Notes: generated from the letters alone by a model not told the origin. Numbered from the stretch's first letter, positions 25,300 through 37,404 are shown. The stretch: 64,000 bases of DNA from Megaleporinus macrocephalus (GCA_021613375.1 CM038716.1:17801524-17865523), one strand, 5' to 3'. Made by a program: numbers and translations.

Positions 25300-26215
25300 A
25301 ACTGCACATAGTCCAACACAAGACTTTTTCAGCACATGGCCCAATATAGCACATTGTCCAACACATTTTAACACAGCACATGGCCCAATACAGCACATTG
25401 TCCAACATGGCACATGGTCCAATACGGTGCCCAGCTCAACAGAGCCAGGACTTGATTTGCAGGCGGTTCCAAGAAGATATGATCCCTCCTTTTAAAAAAA
25501 GACAAAAACACCCCTCTTGTAAATCTGCCATCTGTCCAGTACCTCTCCTTTGGATTGATGTCATTATGTGATAGCCCCTGAGAGGTCTACTGCCAGTATT
25601 TTAACTTTATCCATATTTTAGATTTATACACTCTCCACAACATGCTTTTTTATTGTTGTCTATGAAGCAACACTATCCAACACAGCAAATACCAAACACA
25701 GCAACATCCAGCATAGCACTTACCTAAACACTGCACATGACCCAAGACAGTACATGATCTAAAACAGCAGAGACAGTCTATTTCACATCACAGCACATTA
25801 CTCAATACAGCACACAGCCCAACAAAGCATATGACTCAGCTCAGCACATCATCCAAGATCACATTATACCATATAGTAAATGACCCAACACAGCATACAG
25901 CCCAACATAGCACATGGTACTAGACTGAACTTTACCCAACACAGTGCACTGCTTAACATAGTACATCACTTCGAGTCATCCCAACACTACATTTGGCCCA
26001 AAAGCACATGACTCAACGCAGGACATTATCCAAGACAACACATTATGTAACATAGTTAATGGCTCAACACAGCATGCAGCCCAAAATAATACTTAGTTTA
26101 AAACAACACTGCACATGGCCCTGCAATGAACATGACCCAACACAGCACACCACCCAACACTGCATATAACTCAACATGGCGCATGACCAACACAGCGCAG
26201 GCCCAAGGAGAGTTC
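25300..26215 (+). repeat. Degenerate minisatellite of about 17 bp
   Basis: The stretch is full of imperfect copies of a unit close to CAGCACATGGCCCAACA, for example at 25333-25351, 25375-25393 and 25865-25940. Neighbouring copies differ by substitutions and small length changes. About 25450-25655 is mostly non-repeat sequence that splits the array. No reading frame runs the whole length, so it is not a repeat protein. The age and the number of copies were judged by eye. Confidence 0.7.
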
Positions 26216-26399
26216 CACACAACAGCAAATGTTCCTATAAAGCACTCAGCCTGAAGTCCATCACCCTCTACTTATCACAGGCTACCAACACAGCCTCAGA
26301 GCAAAGCAAACATAGCCCTTTAGTCCAACTACACAATAAAAAAGCCGAGAGAACACAGACAATAACGCTGCTCTTCATATCTCCTCTCACCCTTACAAT
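26216..26399. other. Gene-free spacer
   Basis: Unique sequence between the minisatellite and the next regulatory-like block. Confidence 0.5.
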
Positions 26400-26770
26400 G
26401 AAGCAAGACAGCAGAATTATTGTACAGGAGAGAAGAAGAAAACAGACATGTGTGAGGGGGAATAAAGTGGACGCAGGCTGTAAATGTTATTGTGCCATTA
26501 ATCATGGTGACAGCAGGCGGGCTCCCACACCCATCAACCCTGGGAATTCTGCGCGCTGACAAAGAGGTGGAATAAGCCTTCGAATAAGCAGCTCCCATCG
26601 ATCCGGATGAGAAAACTGTAACTGACCCCGCTTGCGCTCTGTTTTCAGGCTCGGCTTGTTGCTGCCGTAGGCCGTAATTGAAACCAGTGCCAGGAGTGCA
26701 TGGGTATTTTTTGCCAGGCTTTATGAGGGCTAAAATAATGTGTTAAATATTAAACAGTAAGTGGTATTCT
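26400..26770. other. Candidate conserved non-coding element
   Basis: Complex sequence of mixed GC content contains 'gtgccattaatcatggtgac', 'gccgtaggccgtaattgaaa' and 'tgttaaatattaaacagtaa', with several CpGs. It is one of the stronger enhancer-like blocks by texture. An 89-codon minus-strand frame overlaps a 127-codon plus-strand frame, and neither is recognisable. Confidence 0.4.
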
Positions 26771-27560
26771 GTGTCTGGGCTGTCAGCGGTGGCACCGAGA
26801 TCCTTTTTATACTATAAAAACCTCCCTTGAGTTCTGCAGCTGCCCCAACATCTTGTCACTGTAAACAAACAGTTTAGATGGCAATGGGATGAAGTGTTTG
26901 AATGAAATCTCCAATGAGTGCTTTTATGTACAATTTATGAACTGAGAGCATGGCAGAGACTCTGTTTTTCTTTTATCTTTTATTTCACTGCCAATTTACA
27001 GTAAGAGGTACTGTAGCCTGGTACACATAATCATAAATATGCATATTTACATAACTGTTTCTCAGTGGAGATTAATAAATATCGCAGGCAGCAATAGCCA
27101 GGCTCTGCAACATCCTATCTGTACCAGCCCAAATGTCAATAAGAAAAGGTGAGTGCAATTACAGTGATCCATGTACTCGCTAATATTTCCAAACACAGAC
27201 ATGTAGGAATTAGCCCCCCAGACATAATGAGGCCTACATGCATATAGAGCTGTCAAGGAATTTGGCTGGTTATTTGTTTAGTATTCCTGACGCTACGTAT
27301 GCTTGTCACTCTGCTCATACCTCTTGATGTGCCGTGAACACAATGCTGGACAATTTTCGGTCTGTCTTCCCTATCAGCGCTGACAAGCGTCCAATAAATA
27401 AACATACATTATGGAAGTTAATACAGCAGCACAAAAACATCCCGCAGAAAAGACATCCGGAGAATATTAGAAGGCTGCAGCACTCTGTAGTATTCTGTCC
27501 TTTTAACTTACAATAGAGAGCAACTTTCGCATACCTAATCAAAGCAGCACAAAACAGTCC
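26771..27560. other. Candidate conserved non-coding DNA
   Basis: 'ataaatatgcatatttacat' at 27033-27052 and 'ccaataaataaacatacatt' near 27390 are AT-rich but not simple repeats, and they sit within balanced sequence. Overlapping frames on both strands have no recognisable domains. The block may hold one or two conserved elements. Confidence 0.35.
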
Positions 27561-29465
27561 GAGCGTCAGGGCGCAGCCTTCTCCTCTTCTGTAATTTCCT
27601 TTCGCCCTCCAATTCTTTCCCTTCTTATCCCCTGGCTTTTGGCAGTCTGGAAAGTACAATAGAGCGACCATTGTGCCACCCAGAAGCTGGTTAAAGGCTT
27701 TTCTCTGTGCTCGTCTGAGGCGACTGCCTGCCTCAGCATGCACTTGTCTGTTGTCTCCTTTCTCCATTGTTGATGGTGACAAAAAAAAAAAAAAAAGATC
27801 AAATATTGATCAATCGTAATGACAAACAAACAGCCAGAGCAGTATGGCGGAGCCCAAAAATGGCAACCCAGAGAGGGCGAAGAGGGGGCCAAAATGTTCA
27901 GAAGACGTCCCTCAGCTGGGACAGTGCAGGAGCAGAGAATTGGTTTTGGACAACTGTTCCAGCAGTTGCTCTGCACCGCTGTTACCCCACAGCTCCCCCA
28001 ACCCAACCACTATTCCCAATGCCCGCCCGACTTGACTAATGCAACTTTTCAGAGCCTAGACAAGCCTTGATGAACACACTGCAGTCTCACTGCTAGTCTG
28101 ATTGGCCCTTGGGGCTGGACATCTTAAGCTTGGTCAGCTCTTTTTTTCTTCTTCTCCGACTTCATTTATCAGTTCAATCAAAACAAGTTAGAGCTTCAGG
28201 GATAGAGAGAGCATGTACGTGTCAAAAGTTGAGACGTGAGCGAGCTAGAGAGATAAGAAACGTTACAAGAGCAGCATGTAGAAATAGAATTGCTACACGA
28301 TGGGGTAAAATGAAAGTCTGCTGCCTCTACAGAAAGGATGTAAGGATTTCGGTAGAGTATCAGAAAATCGAATACATGAATAACCAAAACAGCACACTGA
28401 ATTGCTGATACGTCCTGCGAGAGTTCACCTTGCATGGAAAACACTGTCAACAATGTAAACTAGGCTTTTAGGTGCATCCTATCAGAGTAAAATGGTAGAG
28501 TAGGTGGGAGATGCTTATGCCACACAGACTGGTCGTTTTTTAAAAAAATGTTAATAAATTCTAAATCTCGTTGAGATGTATTTGTTAGAGGCCTAGCACT
28601 GCACTGTATTGATTAAGTTTCAGTTCACCTTCCTTTAATTCATAACCAAAACTAGGCATCTGTGTGCTTTTTTCTAAAGCCACGTTTCTATAGTCACTCT
28701 AAAATTATGATTCGTATTGTATAGAATATAATTACAGTCAATGCAGAATCAAGACATTTTAAATATCTAATAGAATATTCACCCTGGAAAAAAAATCCTG
28801 AACATATCCTAATACCTCTACCTATTTGTCTCTCTCTCTCTCTCTTGTTCTACACTCTACCTCTCTTTGTCCTTGGCTGTGAGCTAAAGCAGTGGGGTAA
28901 TTAGTCCAGCAAGTACTGTCTGTTGAAAAAGAGCCACAAGCACAGTTGTAATCTCATGGTCTACCCCCACTTTTTCTCTTTTCTCTCCACCTTTCCCCAC
29001 CTCATAGAGAGTCACTCAACCTTGTGATCCCACACACACTGCATGGCCAAACAGGCTCCAGTCTGAAGAAAACAACTCCACTCTGCATTTTATCATTCCA
29101 TTTACAAATATTAGCATTCATGCAAAATTCATTTGGAATATGTAAAGAAGGACGGGGAGAAAAAAACACTTTTCCTCTCAAGTCATTTCCATTGGTAATG
29201 ATAGAATATGCAGTAAGTGGCAAAGCAGAAGCTATACGTTTAGATGTTAAGCAGATCTAAAATATTTCATCCCACTCTGAGCGCTGTGCTGCTTTGGTAG
29301 GTACCTGATTTTTAGCACCTCATGGCTTGTAATTCACCCACAAGGCACAGCGACTGGTCTTCTAGTACCTAGAGTGAAAACTATGTGTTAGCTGAAATGG
29401 TCAAGTACTTGTCAGCTAGTAGAATGAATAGAATAGAATTTAGAACTATTTGGCACTTGTGTTTG
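27561..29465. other. Gene-free stretch
   Basis: Several overlapping frames (up to 155 codons on minus, 99 on plus) have no recognisable domain and occupy the same DNA. A poly-A of about 16 lies at 27781-27797 and a (CT)n run near 28830. No gene is supported. Confidence 0.4.
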
Positions 29466-29469
29466 CACA

Positions 29470-29660
29470 CAGCAGAATTTAACCCATCCACTAGTGTCCA
29501 TCCACACTAGGAGGCAGTGAACACACCTGCCTGGGCAGCCAAATTCATAGTGCCTGGAGAGCAGTTGGGGGCTTCAGTCGTGTACTGTTGGTCTATGGAA
29601 TCGAACCTCAGCCCTTACCTTCAGCCCTTAATTGCCCCACAGCAGTCATTAGCTACTTGT
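29470..29660 (-). mobile_element. tRNA-derived SINE
   Basis: Read on the minus strand, the block has a perfect RNA polymerase III B-box, GGTTCGATTCC (29597-29607). The words 'acacgactgaagccccca' and 'actgctctccaggcact' follow, then 'gtgttcactgcctcctagtg' and 'gatgggttaaattctgctgt'. These match a well-known ostariophysan/teleost tRNA-SINE body. The A-box end is eroded, and no clear target-site duplication was found by eye. It is a dead copy. Confidence 0.8.
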
Positions 29661-32600
29661 TACAAAGTTTATGCAATTACTGTACAATGGTTGCTGTTTA
29701 TGGGCTTTAAACTGGTATTTTTATGGTCTTTGTATGATGTATTTAGTTTTTCTGTGACATAGAACATTGATGACACCCATGATGTACTAGATTATGATAA
29801 GGATAGCATTATTCTGCACCCCCTGCTGCTTCTTATCTAGGTGTATGTTTAATATAAAGGGGGTGTCAACTTCCAGTTAGTGAATTGAAGCATTTGCATG
29901 TCTGCACTGAAGACCTCAAGTCTCAGAAGAACCATTTGCTAACGTTAGGTAAGCAATTCTGTTCAAATCCTGTGTTGCCACAGGGGCAAAAAAATAGAAC
30001 ACCGCAGGTTAGATTAAAAAAAACCTAATGATGTCATCAAACCAGTGTAAAAGCACTGCCCCTTAATTATCTGCACCTCATGCTGACAACTTCAAAGCAG
30101 GTTCTCAGACTGTTTGGTCTGGAAAGCTGCTGCAAGAGCCAAAAAATGTGGGTTATTATGCAGGCTGTCCAGGCCACACTGGGAATAGAGGCTAATGCTT
30201 TGGTAGCTGTTAGGTAACCGTTTATTAACAAATTTCCAAACAGTTGATGACGAAATCGTTCTGAGATGAGCAGAAGAGATACGGAAGAGAAAAACAGAGA
30301 GAGACAGACAGAGATGCAGACAGTGTGAGCGATGCCAGTCTGAGCTCGATCAGCGCTGCCTTGGAGAGGCTTGTGTAACAGGCTGGTGCTCGTACTGAGG
30401 CAGATTAGTCGAGGCTAGATTGCCAGTGTGTAGAGGAGCACTCCAAAACTGGCCCTCAAAAGCACACTTAGCAAAGCACACACACTCTCACACTCCTGCT
30501 GTGTCATGCTGGGTACAGCTGAGCGTGCCAGCCCCTACATCGATATACCGGCACACACCTCCTCTTTCAGACCCTCTGGAACACAGCAAATCCTTGGCTG
30601 CCTGTCTGACGGACAGTGTTAGTTTTTCTTAACTGCTCTTAAGAGGCACGGTTCTCCTAGAAAATAAAGGGCAGAAATCAACAGCCTCGGGCACTGTTTG
30701 TCATATTTCTCTCCGGTGTGAGGCAAAGCCTAATGCAGTATGCGCCCAGACCACTGCATACACAGCCCCGCTCCCATAACACATGGCGGAGAACAACTTG
30801 TGTCCACCTGCCACCCTCTTTCACATTCATCACTGCGAATGCAGAGCAACTGTGCTCATGAGTAGTCATGATGAATTTGTTTACTAAAGCACAGTACAAT
30901 ACCCACGGACTGTGAGTGAAAGTGTATTGAAAAATAACAGCGTTTATACTGTTGGTTAAATTCAAAGTGATAGTGGCATTAAACATAAACTATTTTAACC
31001 CTGCAAACGTAGTCAATCAGCCAAAACATGTTTGGTGTCTGGAGTTTGCTTATTAAGTTTTACACTGAATCTATGAAGCTTGTGTAGTTAACAAGTAATA
31101 AAAACTTGTTATGAAATACCTCATCAATATTTATCAAGCAAACGGCATGCCTAAATCATCACACACTTGCCTCAAAACCTCACTGAGTCATTAAATGATC
31201 TCAAACAGACTTGTGTGGTTTCGCACAAGGGCTGCCTGATTTAGCCATGTCTAGAATGGACACTCCACTGTTTTTGGGAGCTACAAATGGACATGATGTG
31301 CAGTTTATATCCCCATATGTATATACTTCGTTTTATTCCTATGTGCATTCACCACATAGGAATGGACATGTATGATGAGATCCTGAGATCATACTCTTGA
31401 CAAGGTAAACCATTTTAACCAAATTTTGTGAACGGACTACTGACCGTGGGCGTGGCACCATGCAGGTCACTTGGAGTCTCCTTTAAGATGCAGTACCCAG
31501 GCCCACTTTCACAAAAGCATGTCAAAATAAAGCCTTTTGTGTTTGGTTGTGCCACCTGACATTTGAGGATGTCATTTTTAGTTGAACACCTTGAAAGTTA
31601 TTTTGCAACATGGTTTTAAAGCTTTCAAGCATAAAATATGTCAAACTACTTTATTAAGAATTGTGTAAACTAAATTACCTTTTTTTAAATCAATATGTAA
31701 CCTCCAATGGTTGCACTACCTGATATTTTTAGACTTTTGGGGGCAAAGAGAAGCTAAAATCAGTTTTATATGGATGTACTGATGCACTGATACAATATTC
31801 TGCTGGAAAGTAGATTTTCAGGAGAAAGGTTGGTAATCACTGGCATACTGGTATCTACAAAAATGAATAAAAGCGCAGACAAATTTCACACTTCAAGATG
31901 CCCCCTTCTATGCTTTCTGACATACTGGAAAATCTGTTCCCTCAGTGGCAAGCATGTTTTTCTAGTCATACAAAACCTGGTTTCTGACTGTTTGAATATA
32001 AGATACCTATGAACTGATGATCGCTAGGCTAATCATTCCAAATTAAGTCAAATTAAGGTTTTATTTGGCTACAATGCATGTGCGTATTTCCACAACAACA
32101 CTTCCTTGCCATGATAAGCGTTACATGCTGTCTCACTTATATTTTAGTCACAGAAATAATGATCATTCCGGCATGTGGTTTGCATAAGTGCATTAATTAG
32201 ATTTTTTTTTGAAGATTTAAAAAAAGACATATTGAACAAGCATCTACACTCAAAAACAACTGTTAGCATATTCTTTACCTAACAGTGTTTTTACATGCAA
32301 CTGACCAGACAGCAACAAAAAGCCATTAAATCAGCAAAATATGGAGATTTTCCATCACAATAAAACAAAACCATACTTAAAACAAAGAAAAAAAGAGAAA
32401 ATGTTCAGGATATATTTGATACAATCAAAGTGTAAATCTTAGAGAGGTGCTCGTGATAACAGTAACATTTAAAGACATGCTTCAAATCTTTTTTCTTACT
32501 GCACTTATGCAAAGATGCTATCAGCAGAACAATAGTTCCTTGTTCTGTTTTAAATCCTGCCCCGTTTCTTCGGGGTAGATGGATGTGCTTTTTGTAAGTC

Positions 32601-33250
32601 TTCCATAATCAATGGCAGAATTTGAAAGTGAAGTTTGTAGCCATTTCCAGGAAGCCTCTTGTGGTTTAGCTCTAAGGCTGGGTGGGAGTAGAAGGGAGGT
32701 TGGCCTGCTACAGAGAATGAGTCTCTGTGCCTTAGATATGGGGAAAAAAGGCACCTACAGTTCCCCCTTGCTACAGAAAGGGAACGAAACCGTTTTTCGT
32801 GGCACCATTTTTTCTCCTTTTGTTCTCACACATTTTCATCTCCTGACTTGTTGAAGTGTTTGCACTCGAGCATTGGTGCTGGGGGACGGGAATTGGGAGA
32901 GGAGGGCAAGAGAGAAGGAAAAAATGCTGCAGCCATCAAGAAGCAATCACAGCTCGATGGAGTGGGGTGATGAGCCACAGACAAACGGGAGGGAAGCAAA
33001 TGACAGCCTGCTAGGGGTAAAAAGGAGAGCGCGGGAGTGGGAGAAGAAAAACATTAGACCTGCGTAAAAAGCCTGGGTCGACAGGCGTATTTGATGCCGT
33101 TTAACCCACAGTGAAACCACGCATCTGAGTGTTAACATATCCTTAAAAACACCTGCATGTCTTAAAACATCTCCTCCCCCACAATCATTCAACTGCCCAC
33201 AGTTTACCATGGACATGTCCATCAATTAGCACAGGCTGGATCAGTGCAAC
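29661..33250. other. Gene-free stretch with one hairpin
   Basis: No gene is supported; the longest frame is 102 codons. A perfect 11-bp hairpin lies at 31335-31363. The sequence around 29850-29950 has a TATAAAG word and, about 95 bp later, a splice-donor-like AGGTAAGC; this is probably chance. No transposon was recognised with confidence. Confidence 0.45.
31335..31363. repeat. Perfect 11-bp inverted repeat
   Basis: Arms ATTCCTATGTG (31335-31345) and CACATAGGAAT (31353-31363) flank a 7-base loop. The pairing does not extend beyond these arms. It could be a chance hairpin or a transposon-derived palindrome. Confidence 0.8.
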
Positions 33251-33254
33251 TTAT

Positions 33255-33400
33255 AGTCAGGTCCAAAAATATTTGGAGAGTGACCCATTTCGCTTCTGTA
33301 TAACACCAAAAATGGATGTAAACTGAAACAGTCAAGGTGTGACTGAAGTGAGGACTCTCAGCTTTAATTTAAGGGGTTTAACAAAAATAATGGAGCGCAA
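33255..33400. mobile_element. DNA-transposon end fragment
   Basis: 'agtcaggtccaaaaatattt' at 33256-33275, followed by 'ctgaaacagtcaaggtgtga' and 'ctcagctttaatttaagggg', matches the end of a common non-autonomous DNA transposon of teleosts. The usual form reads 'gtcaggtccataaatatttgga...actttcagctttaatttgagggt'. The far end is not visible, so this copy is truncated. Confidence 0.75.
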
Positions 33401-33719
33401 CAAAGACTCAGTCAGTAAGCTGGCCTCTGTTAGAGGTCATGGGCCAATGACTTGAAGCATACATTAAGTGATTGACTGTTCAGAGTTGGCCATCCGTGAA
33501 TCCAGATTTCGATCCAAGTAAACACCTAGAGAGAGCTCTTAAAGCAACAGTTGGGATAAGGCTGCAAACATTCCAGTAGGGAAGGGCAAGAAACTCATAC
33601 ATGGCTATGGGAACTGCTTGCTTTCAGTTAATAAATCAAATCAATTTTTTGAGATATTGGGAAGGTAAACTGGAAGGCCAATATATTTGGCCATGATCGA
33701 TTTCAAACTGCTGCTATTC
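33401..33719. other. Unclassified sequence between repeats
   Basis: About 320 bp between two transposon relics. It may be the interior of one of them or a further insertion; I recognise neither a gene nor a family. Confidence 0.4.
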
Positions 33720-34430
33720 AACTTGCTAAAAAGAAAAGCAGAGACCAGGATGTACTCTTTGCATGTACTCCTTAAGCTGGTCACAACTGGTATAAGCTAG
33801 TATAGTGTTGCTCTAGTGCTGATCAAAAAGCATATCATCCTCAAAACACATGCTGGTTTTGCTAGGACCAACATATTAATTTCCATTGTTGCTGACCAGC
33901 ATACCAGCATCCAAAACACAACATATTGAGGTTTTGCAGGTGATCAGCCATGCTGGTCTGTGCTGGGTTTTCTAGCAGGGTTGGTTTTAATGCTGTATAA
34001 CCTACTGCTATTTGTCAAACTGAGTAAAAGATACATGACACGTGACTTTTGTCTGTACTTTTGTCAGTTTTGCAGGATGCTAATTAATCGTTTAAAGCTT
34101 CCATTGTTTGTTAGCTTTATATAATTTGACAGATTCAACTCAACATGGATTTAGAGAAGTGTGTTGAGGTTTAGTTATGCAGTTTGTGCAATGCTGAGGC
34201 TATTTTGGAGCATTTCTTTGGGTCTATTCGCAATCACATACTGACACAACGACGGCTGTTGCATTCAAATGATGTACAAAAATAAAAATAGACAAAAATG
34301 GAGCATGTTTTTCTTTGGACATGAATGATATGTCTGGTATGCTGGTCAACCATGACCATGTTGGGGTGTTCAGCTAAACCAGCACCAGACTGCCATAAAC
34401 CTGATATATGCTGGTCTGTTATTTTTCTTT
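33720..34430. repeat. 'Accagcat/gctggt' interspersed repeat, interrupted
   Basis: Dense words of the form 'tgctggt' and 'accagcat' occur at 33850-33985 and again at 34335-34420. They match a repetitive element common in fish ('gaccagcataccagcaccaa...gctgggttttttcagcagggtt'). The middle (about 33990-34330) is AT-rich and lacks these words, which suggests either a later insertion or a spacer. A related fragment occurs at 14.7 kb. Confidence 0.6.
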
Positions 34431-35320
34431 CAGAAGTGATGTTTAGATGTTATTAATCTTTCCCCCTAACTACCCAAACAAACAACTTAGAATGCTGTAC
34501 ATGCTGTACAAGCTATATGTTTCATTTCATGAATAAACCATGACCTGATAACAAGCTTATAGCTACCAAGCTAATTAAGCCCCTTTAGAAATATACAGTA
34601 ACAGGCTCTAAGTTTCTCTCTTTACTAAAAGGGTCACGAAAACTGAAACATGTGAAATAAAAATGTCAAAAAATAGTGATTCAGTCCTCAGTTGTGTGTT
34701 TTAGCTACGAGTGCCTTAAAATGCTTTGTTGAGGCTCAAATCTAGAATGTTAGCGGAAATTAGCATTACGCTAGAAGGGTTAATAGAATGAAAAAAGGTT
34801 TAATCGTGGTAAACATTGCTATTTTTGGCTAAAACAAGTCTGCACCTGGGTCTCGGTGTAAACTGTTAGAGAACTGATCAGGATATCCCACCATAAAAAT
34901 CACAATACAGCTAAGTGTATTATATTGAGTGAGCTGCTGTGTAGATAATTGCATATAACTAAGTCGTCAGTGTACCTATGTTCCTGTTCCTATGTCCAAG
35001 CCAGTGCCTGAATTCATATTCACTATACACTGATTCACTACATATGGAACCAGTAAGCGAACTGAGACAGCTGTGTGTTTCATACAGTGAATCCCCGCTC
35101 TGCTGGTTTTCTAGTTTAGAACCTCTGTAAAAGGAAGGTCTGGAAATAAGGCTTTCTGTGAATCACACTGATGCTGCAAAAGCAAACAGACTCAGCTGAG
35201 GTTTTTTCTTTTTTTACTTTTCTATACCTTTACCTCCTGGACATGTGAACTGCGACCTGCATGAGATGAACACACTGCCAGCACATGGAGCGTTAGGAAG
35301 AAGTAAAAGAGTTTGTGTAA
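34431..35320. other. Gene-free stretch
   Basis: Unique AT-rich sequence. 'ttcactatacactgattcac' near 35029 recalls transposon ends of the 'cactatgtagtgcacta' type but is too diverged to call. Confidence 0.45.
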
Positions 35321-35323
35321 GCA

Positions 35324-35405
35324 TGTGTGTGTGTGTGTGTATTGATCCATGTTTCTCTCTCTAATGTCGTTTCATCTCTGTTTCACACACGCACGCACAC
35401 ACGCC

Positions 35406-35439
<34 letters not shown>
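35324..35439. repeat. (TG)n and (CA)n runs in inverted arrangement
   Basis: A TG run at 35324-35340 is followed 43 bp later by an imperfect then perfect CA run at 35384-35439. The two are complementary and could pair into a hairpin or adopt Z-DNA. The short Val/Cys-repeat frame here is an artefact. Confidence 0.85.
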
Positions 35440-35441
<2 letters not shown>

Positions 35442-35884
35442 CAGTGAGCCTTTGTAGAGCAGGCGATGCCCATCTGCTGGGAGGGCCGTGTTCATAAAAC
35501 AACAAAGCACAGAGAAATCAAAACTGAGCACACAGGAAACTGACTGTAGGACCAGCAGTTTTACTCTTATCTGCTCCTGTCTCACAGCTTTGCTCTCCAT
35601 TTTAAATTCTGAGTGATGTGCTCATTGGTTTTTATGACTGTACTGATGCTAATGATAAGAAACTGGGTCTTGCCCATTCTGCACTTATAGGAAGTCCTAT
35701 AGGAAATGTAGTATGAGCAGCAACGTGTCGACAGCAGCCAGCTGCGGATGACGATGTCATGAGTTATTCTTATGAAAGCGCATGTAATCTTGGAACACCT
35801 GTTCTAGAATCTATGTCAGAGAGCAGTATGAGGATTAATTAGAGCAGTGCTTAAAGGTGATTGTGCTGCGATAAGTACAGACAC

Positions 35885-35928
35885 AGTGTGCCAGAGAGAG
35901 ACAGTGAGAGAGAGAGACACACAGAGAA

Positions 35929-35959
<31 letters not shown>

Positions 35960-35975
35960 AAGCGAGTGAGAAAGC
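35885..35975. repeat. GA-rich microsatellite
   Basis: An imperfect (GA)n tract with occasional CA steps. The Ser/Leu-repeat minus-strand frame at 35.9 kb is this tract translated. Confidence 0.85.
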
Positions 35976-36156
35976 GTGAACGTGTGTGTGATGGTGGCGA
36001 GGTGTGAATGTGTCTGAGCCTCTTTGTCGTAGACATATGTTCGCGGCCCAGGCCAGAGTACTGCAGGGTCTTACACATGCTGGTATAAAACAGTCTACTG
36101 CTAACAGAAGTATGTATGTGGTTGTGTATTAGTCCCATAGCAATAATATACATATA

Positions 36157-36973
36157 CAGTACTGTGCAAAAGTCAAAGATCACCCCACTTTTTAAAATTT
36201 CCATCAAATCTACTTTCACTGTCAGAGAAAAAAAGTTAAGAGAATGCTTTCAGTTTTGCAAAGAATAAATCATAGAAGGGATATTATTCCACATATCAAA
36301 CGTTATTAGAAATTTGATGGATTTTTCTGCTCTGCACAGAACACATCAAGTGTTGTTAAAGTCTGGACTCGGTGGTGGTCAGTCCATTGTTCTGAGAACA
36401 CCAGCAGCTTCTTTGAAAGCTTTCTTTCAAAATTTGCAAATTTCCTTTTCCCAGTACTTCAGTTTGAACTTCAGTTCAAAAGTCTTTTAAAACCACAGGA
36501 AGCCTCCATCTGTGCTTTCTTTTTAAAAACGTTAATCTAGTTCCTTTCGGCCACAATGTACACTTAAAAAGTATGTCTTATGAATACCTTCTTATTATCT
36601 AACAAATGTCTGCTGTATTTTATCGTATTTCTCTCCTTTTCATATAAACTGGTCGGTCCTAACCTTGGGTAATGCTTCATCTGTCTGTTTGTTTGTCCCT
36701 TTGTGCGTCTATCTGTGACTAATTTAAGCTACATGTTTAATATAGCACTTAAGTTTAGTGTCATACAAACAGGTTTAAGATTTTACTGTGTTACCTCTGA
36801 ATTTATGATTCAACAGTTTTGGAAATTCTTGTATTTTGATTTATTCCACTTGACATGCATTGTAGATTGTTTTATGTCTAAACTCTCCTGGAAATGAAAA
36901 GCTTGTATTCAATGGCTATTTTGACTGGAAATAAAGTTCATGAAAGGTGGTGTCTGACCTTTGCACAGTACCG
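36157..36973. mobile_element. Non-autonomous Tc1/mariner-type transposon with both ends
   Basis: The left end CAGTACTGTGCAAAAGTC (36157-36174) follows a TA dinucleotide. The right end, read in reverse complement from 36972, is CGGTACTGTGCAAAGGTC and matches at 16 of 18 bases. The element is about 817 bp with no surviving transposase frame. An internal block at 36361-36400 (gtctggactcggtggtggtc, then agtccattgttctgagaac) recurs in the Tc1-like relic at 57322-57363, so both belong to one family. The TA flank fits Tc1/mariner insertion preference. Confidence 0.8.
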
Positions 36974-37019
36974 GATGTATAATTAAAATAGCTGAGGAGC
37001 AGTAGCGTATACTGTGTAA

Positions 37020-37130
37020 CTTTTGGCCCTATGGTCTGGGAAATTGTGAGTTTGAGTCCTCACGACGTTGGAAGTCCAACAGAGCATAACTGCCCCCGTT
37101 TAATTGGAAGTAGTGATCCGTGGCATTGCT
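37020..37130 (+). mobile_element. Possible tRNA-SINE head fragment
   Basis: 'ggtctgggaaattgtgag' followed by a B-box-like 'gtttgagtcctc' (37050-37061) resembles the head of a teleost SINE of the 'gattgtgagttcgaatcct' type. No tail was recognised and the copy is diverged. Confidence 0.45.
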
Positions 37131-37404
37131 GTTTTGCTGGGGCATTTTGTTCCGTTCAACTCATCAAACTTCTGAAATATACAATATTGCGATACATATA
37201 TATGTATATCATGGAAATGTCTTCAACTACTGTGATATTATACTGTACCGTGTTTCCCACACTTGGTGCATGTGCACACATTTACTTTGCAGAACAGGTC
37301 CTGATGTGAAGTGTGATGACTTGAACTCTTCACTGTCATGTACGTTCAGCTACATCACTGCAGCACTGAATTACTGCCGAATACGAGGCAGCATAAATGC
37401 ATCT
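37131..37404. other. Gene-free spacer
   Basis: Unique AT-rich sequence leading into the purine tract. Confidence 0.5.

Noticed and set aside
25300..26215. CRISPR-like or satellite repeat reading of the 17-bp array
   Set aside because: Units are contiguous and degenerate with no unique spacers of even size, so a decayed minisatellite fits better.
27315..28039. Cluster of overlapping frames of 60-155 codons
   Set aside because: Frames occur in several phases and on both strands of the same DNA, none is recognisable, and a poly-A run interrupts the area.
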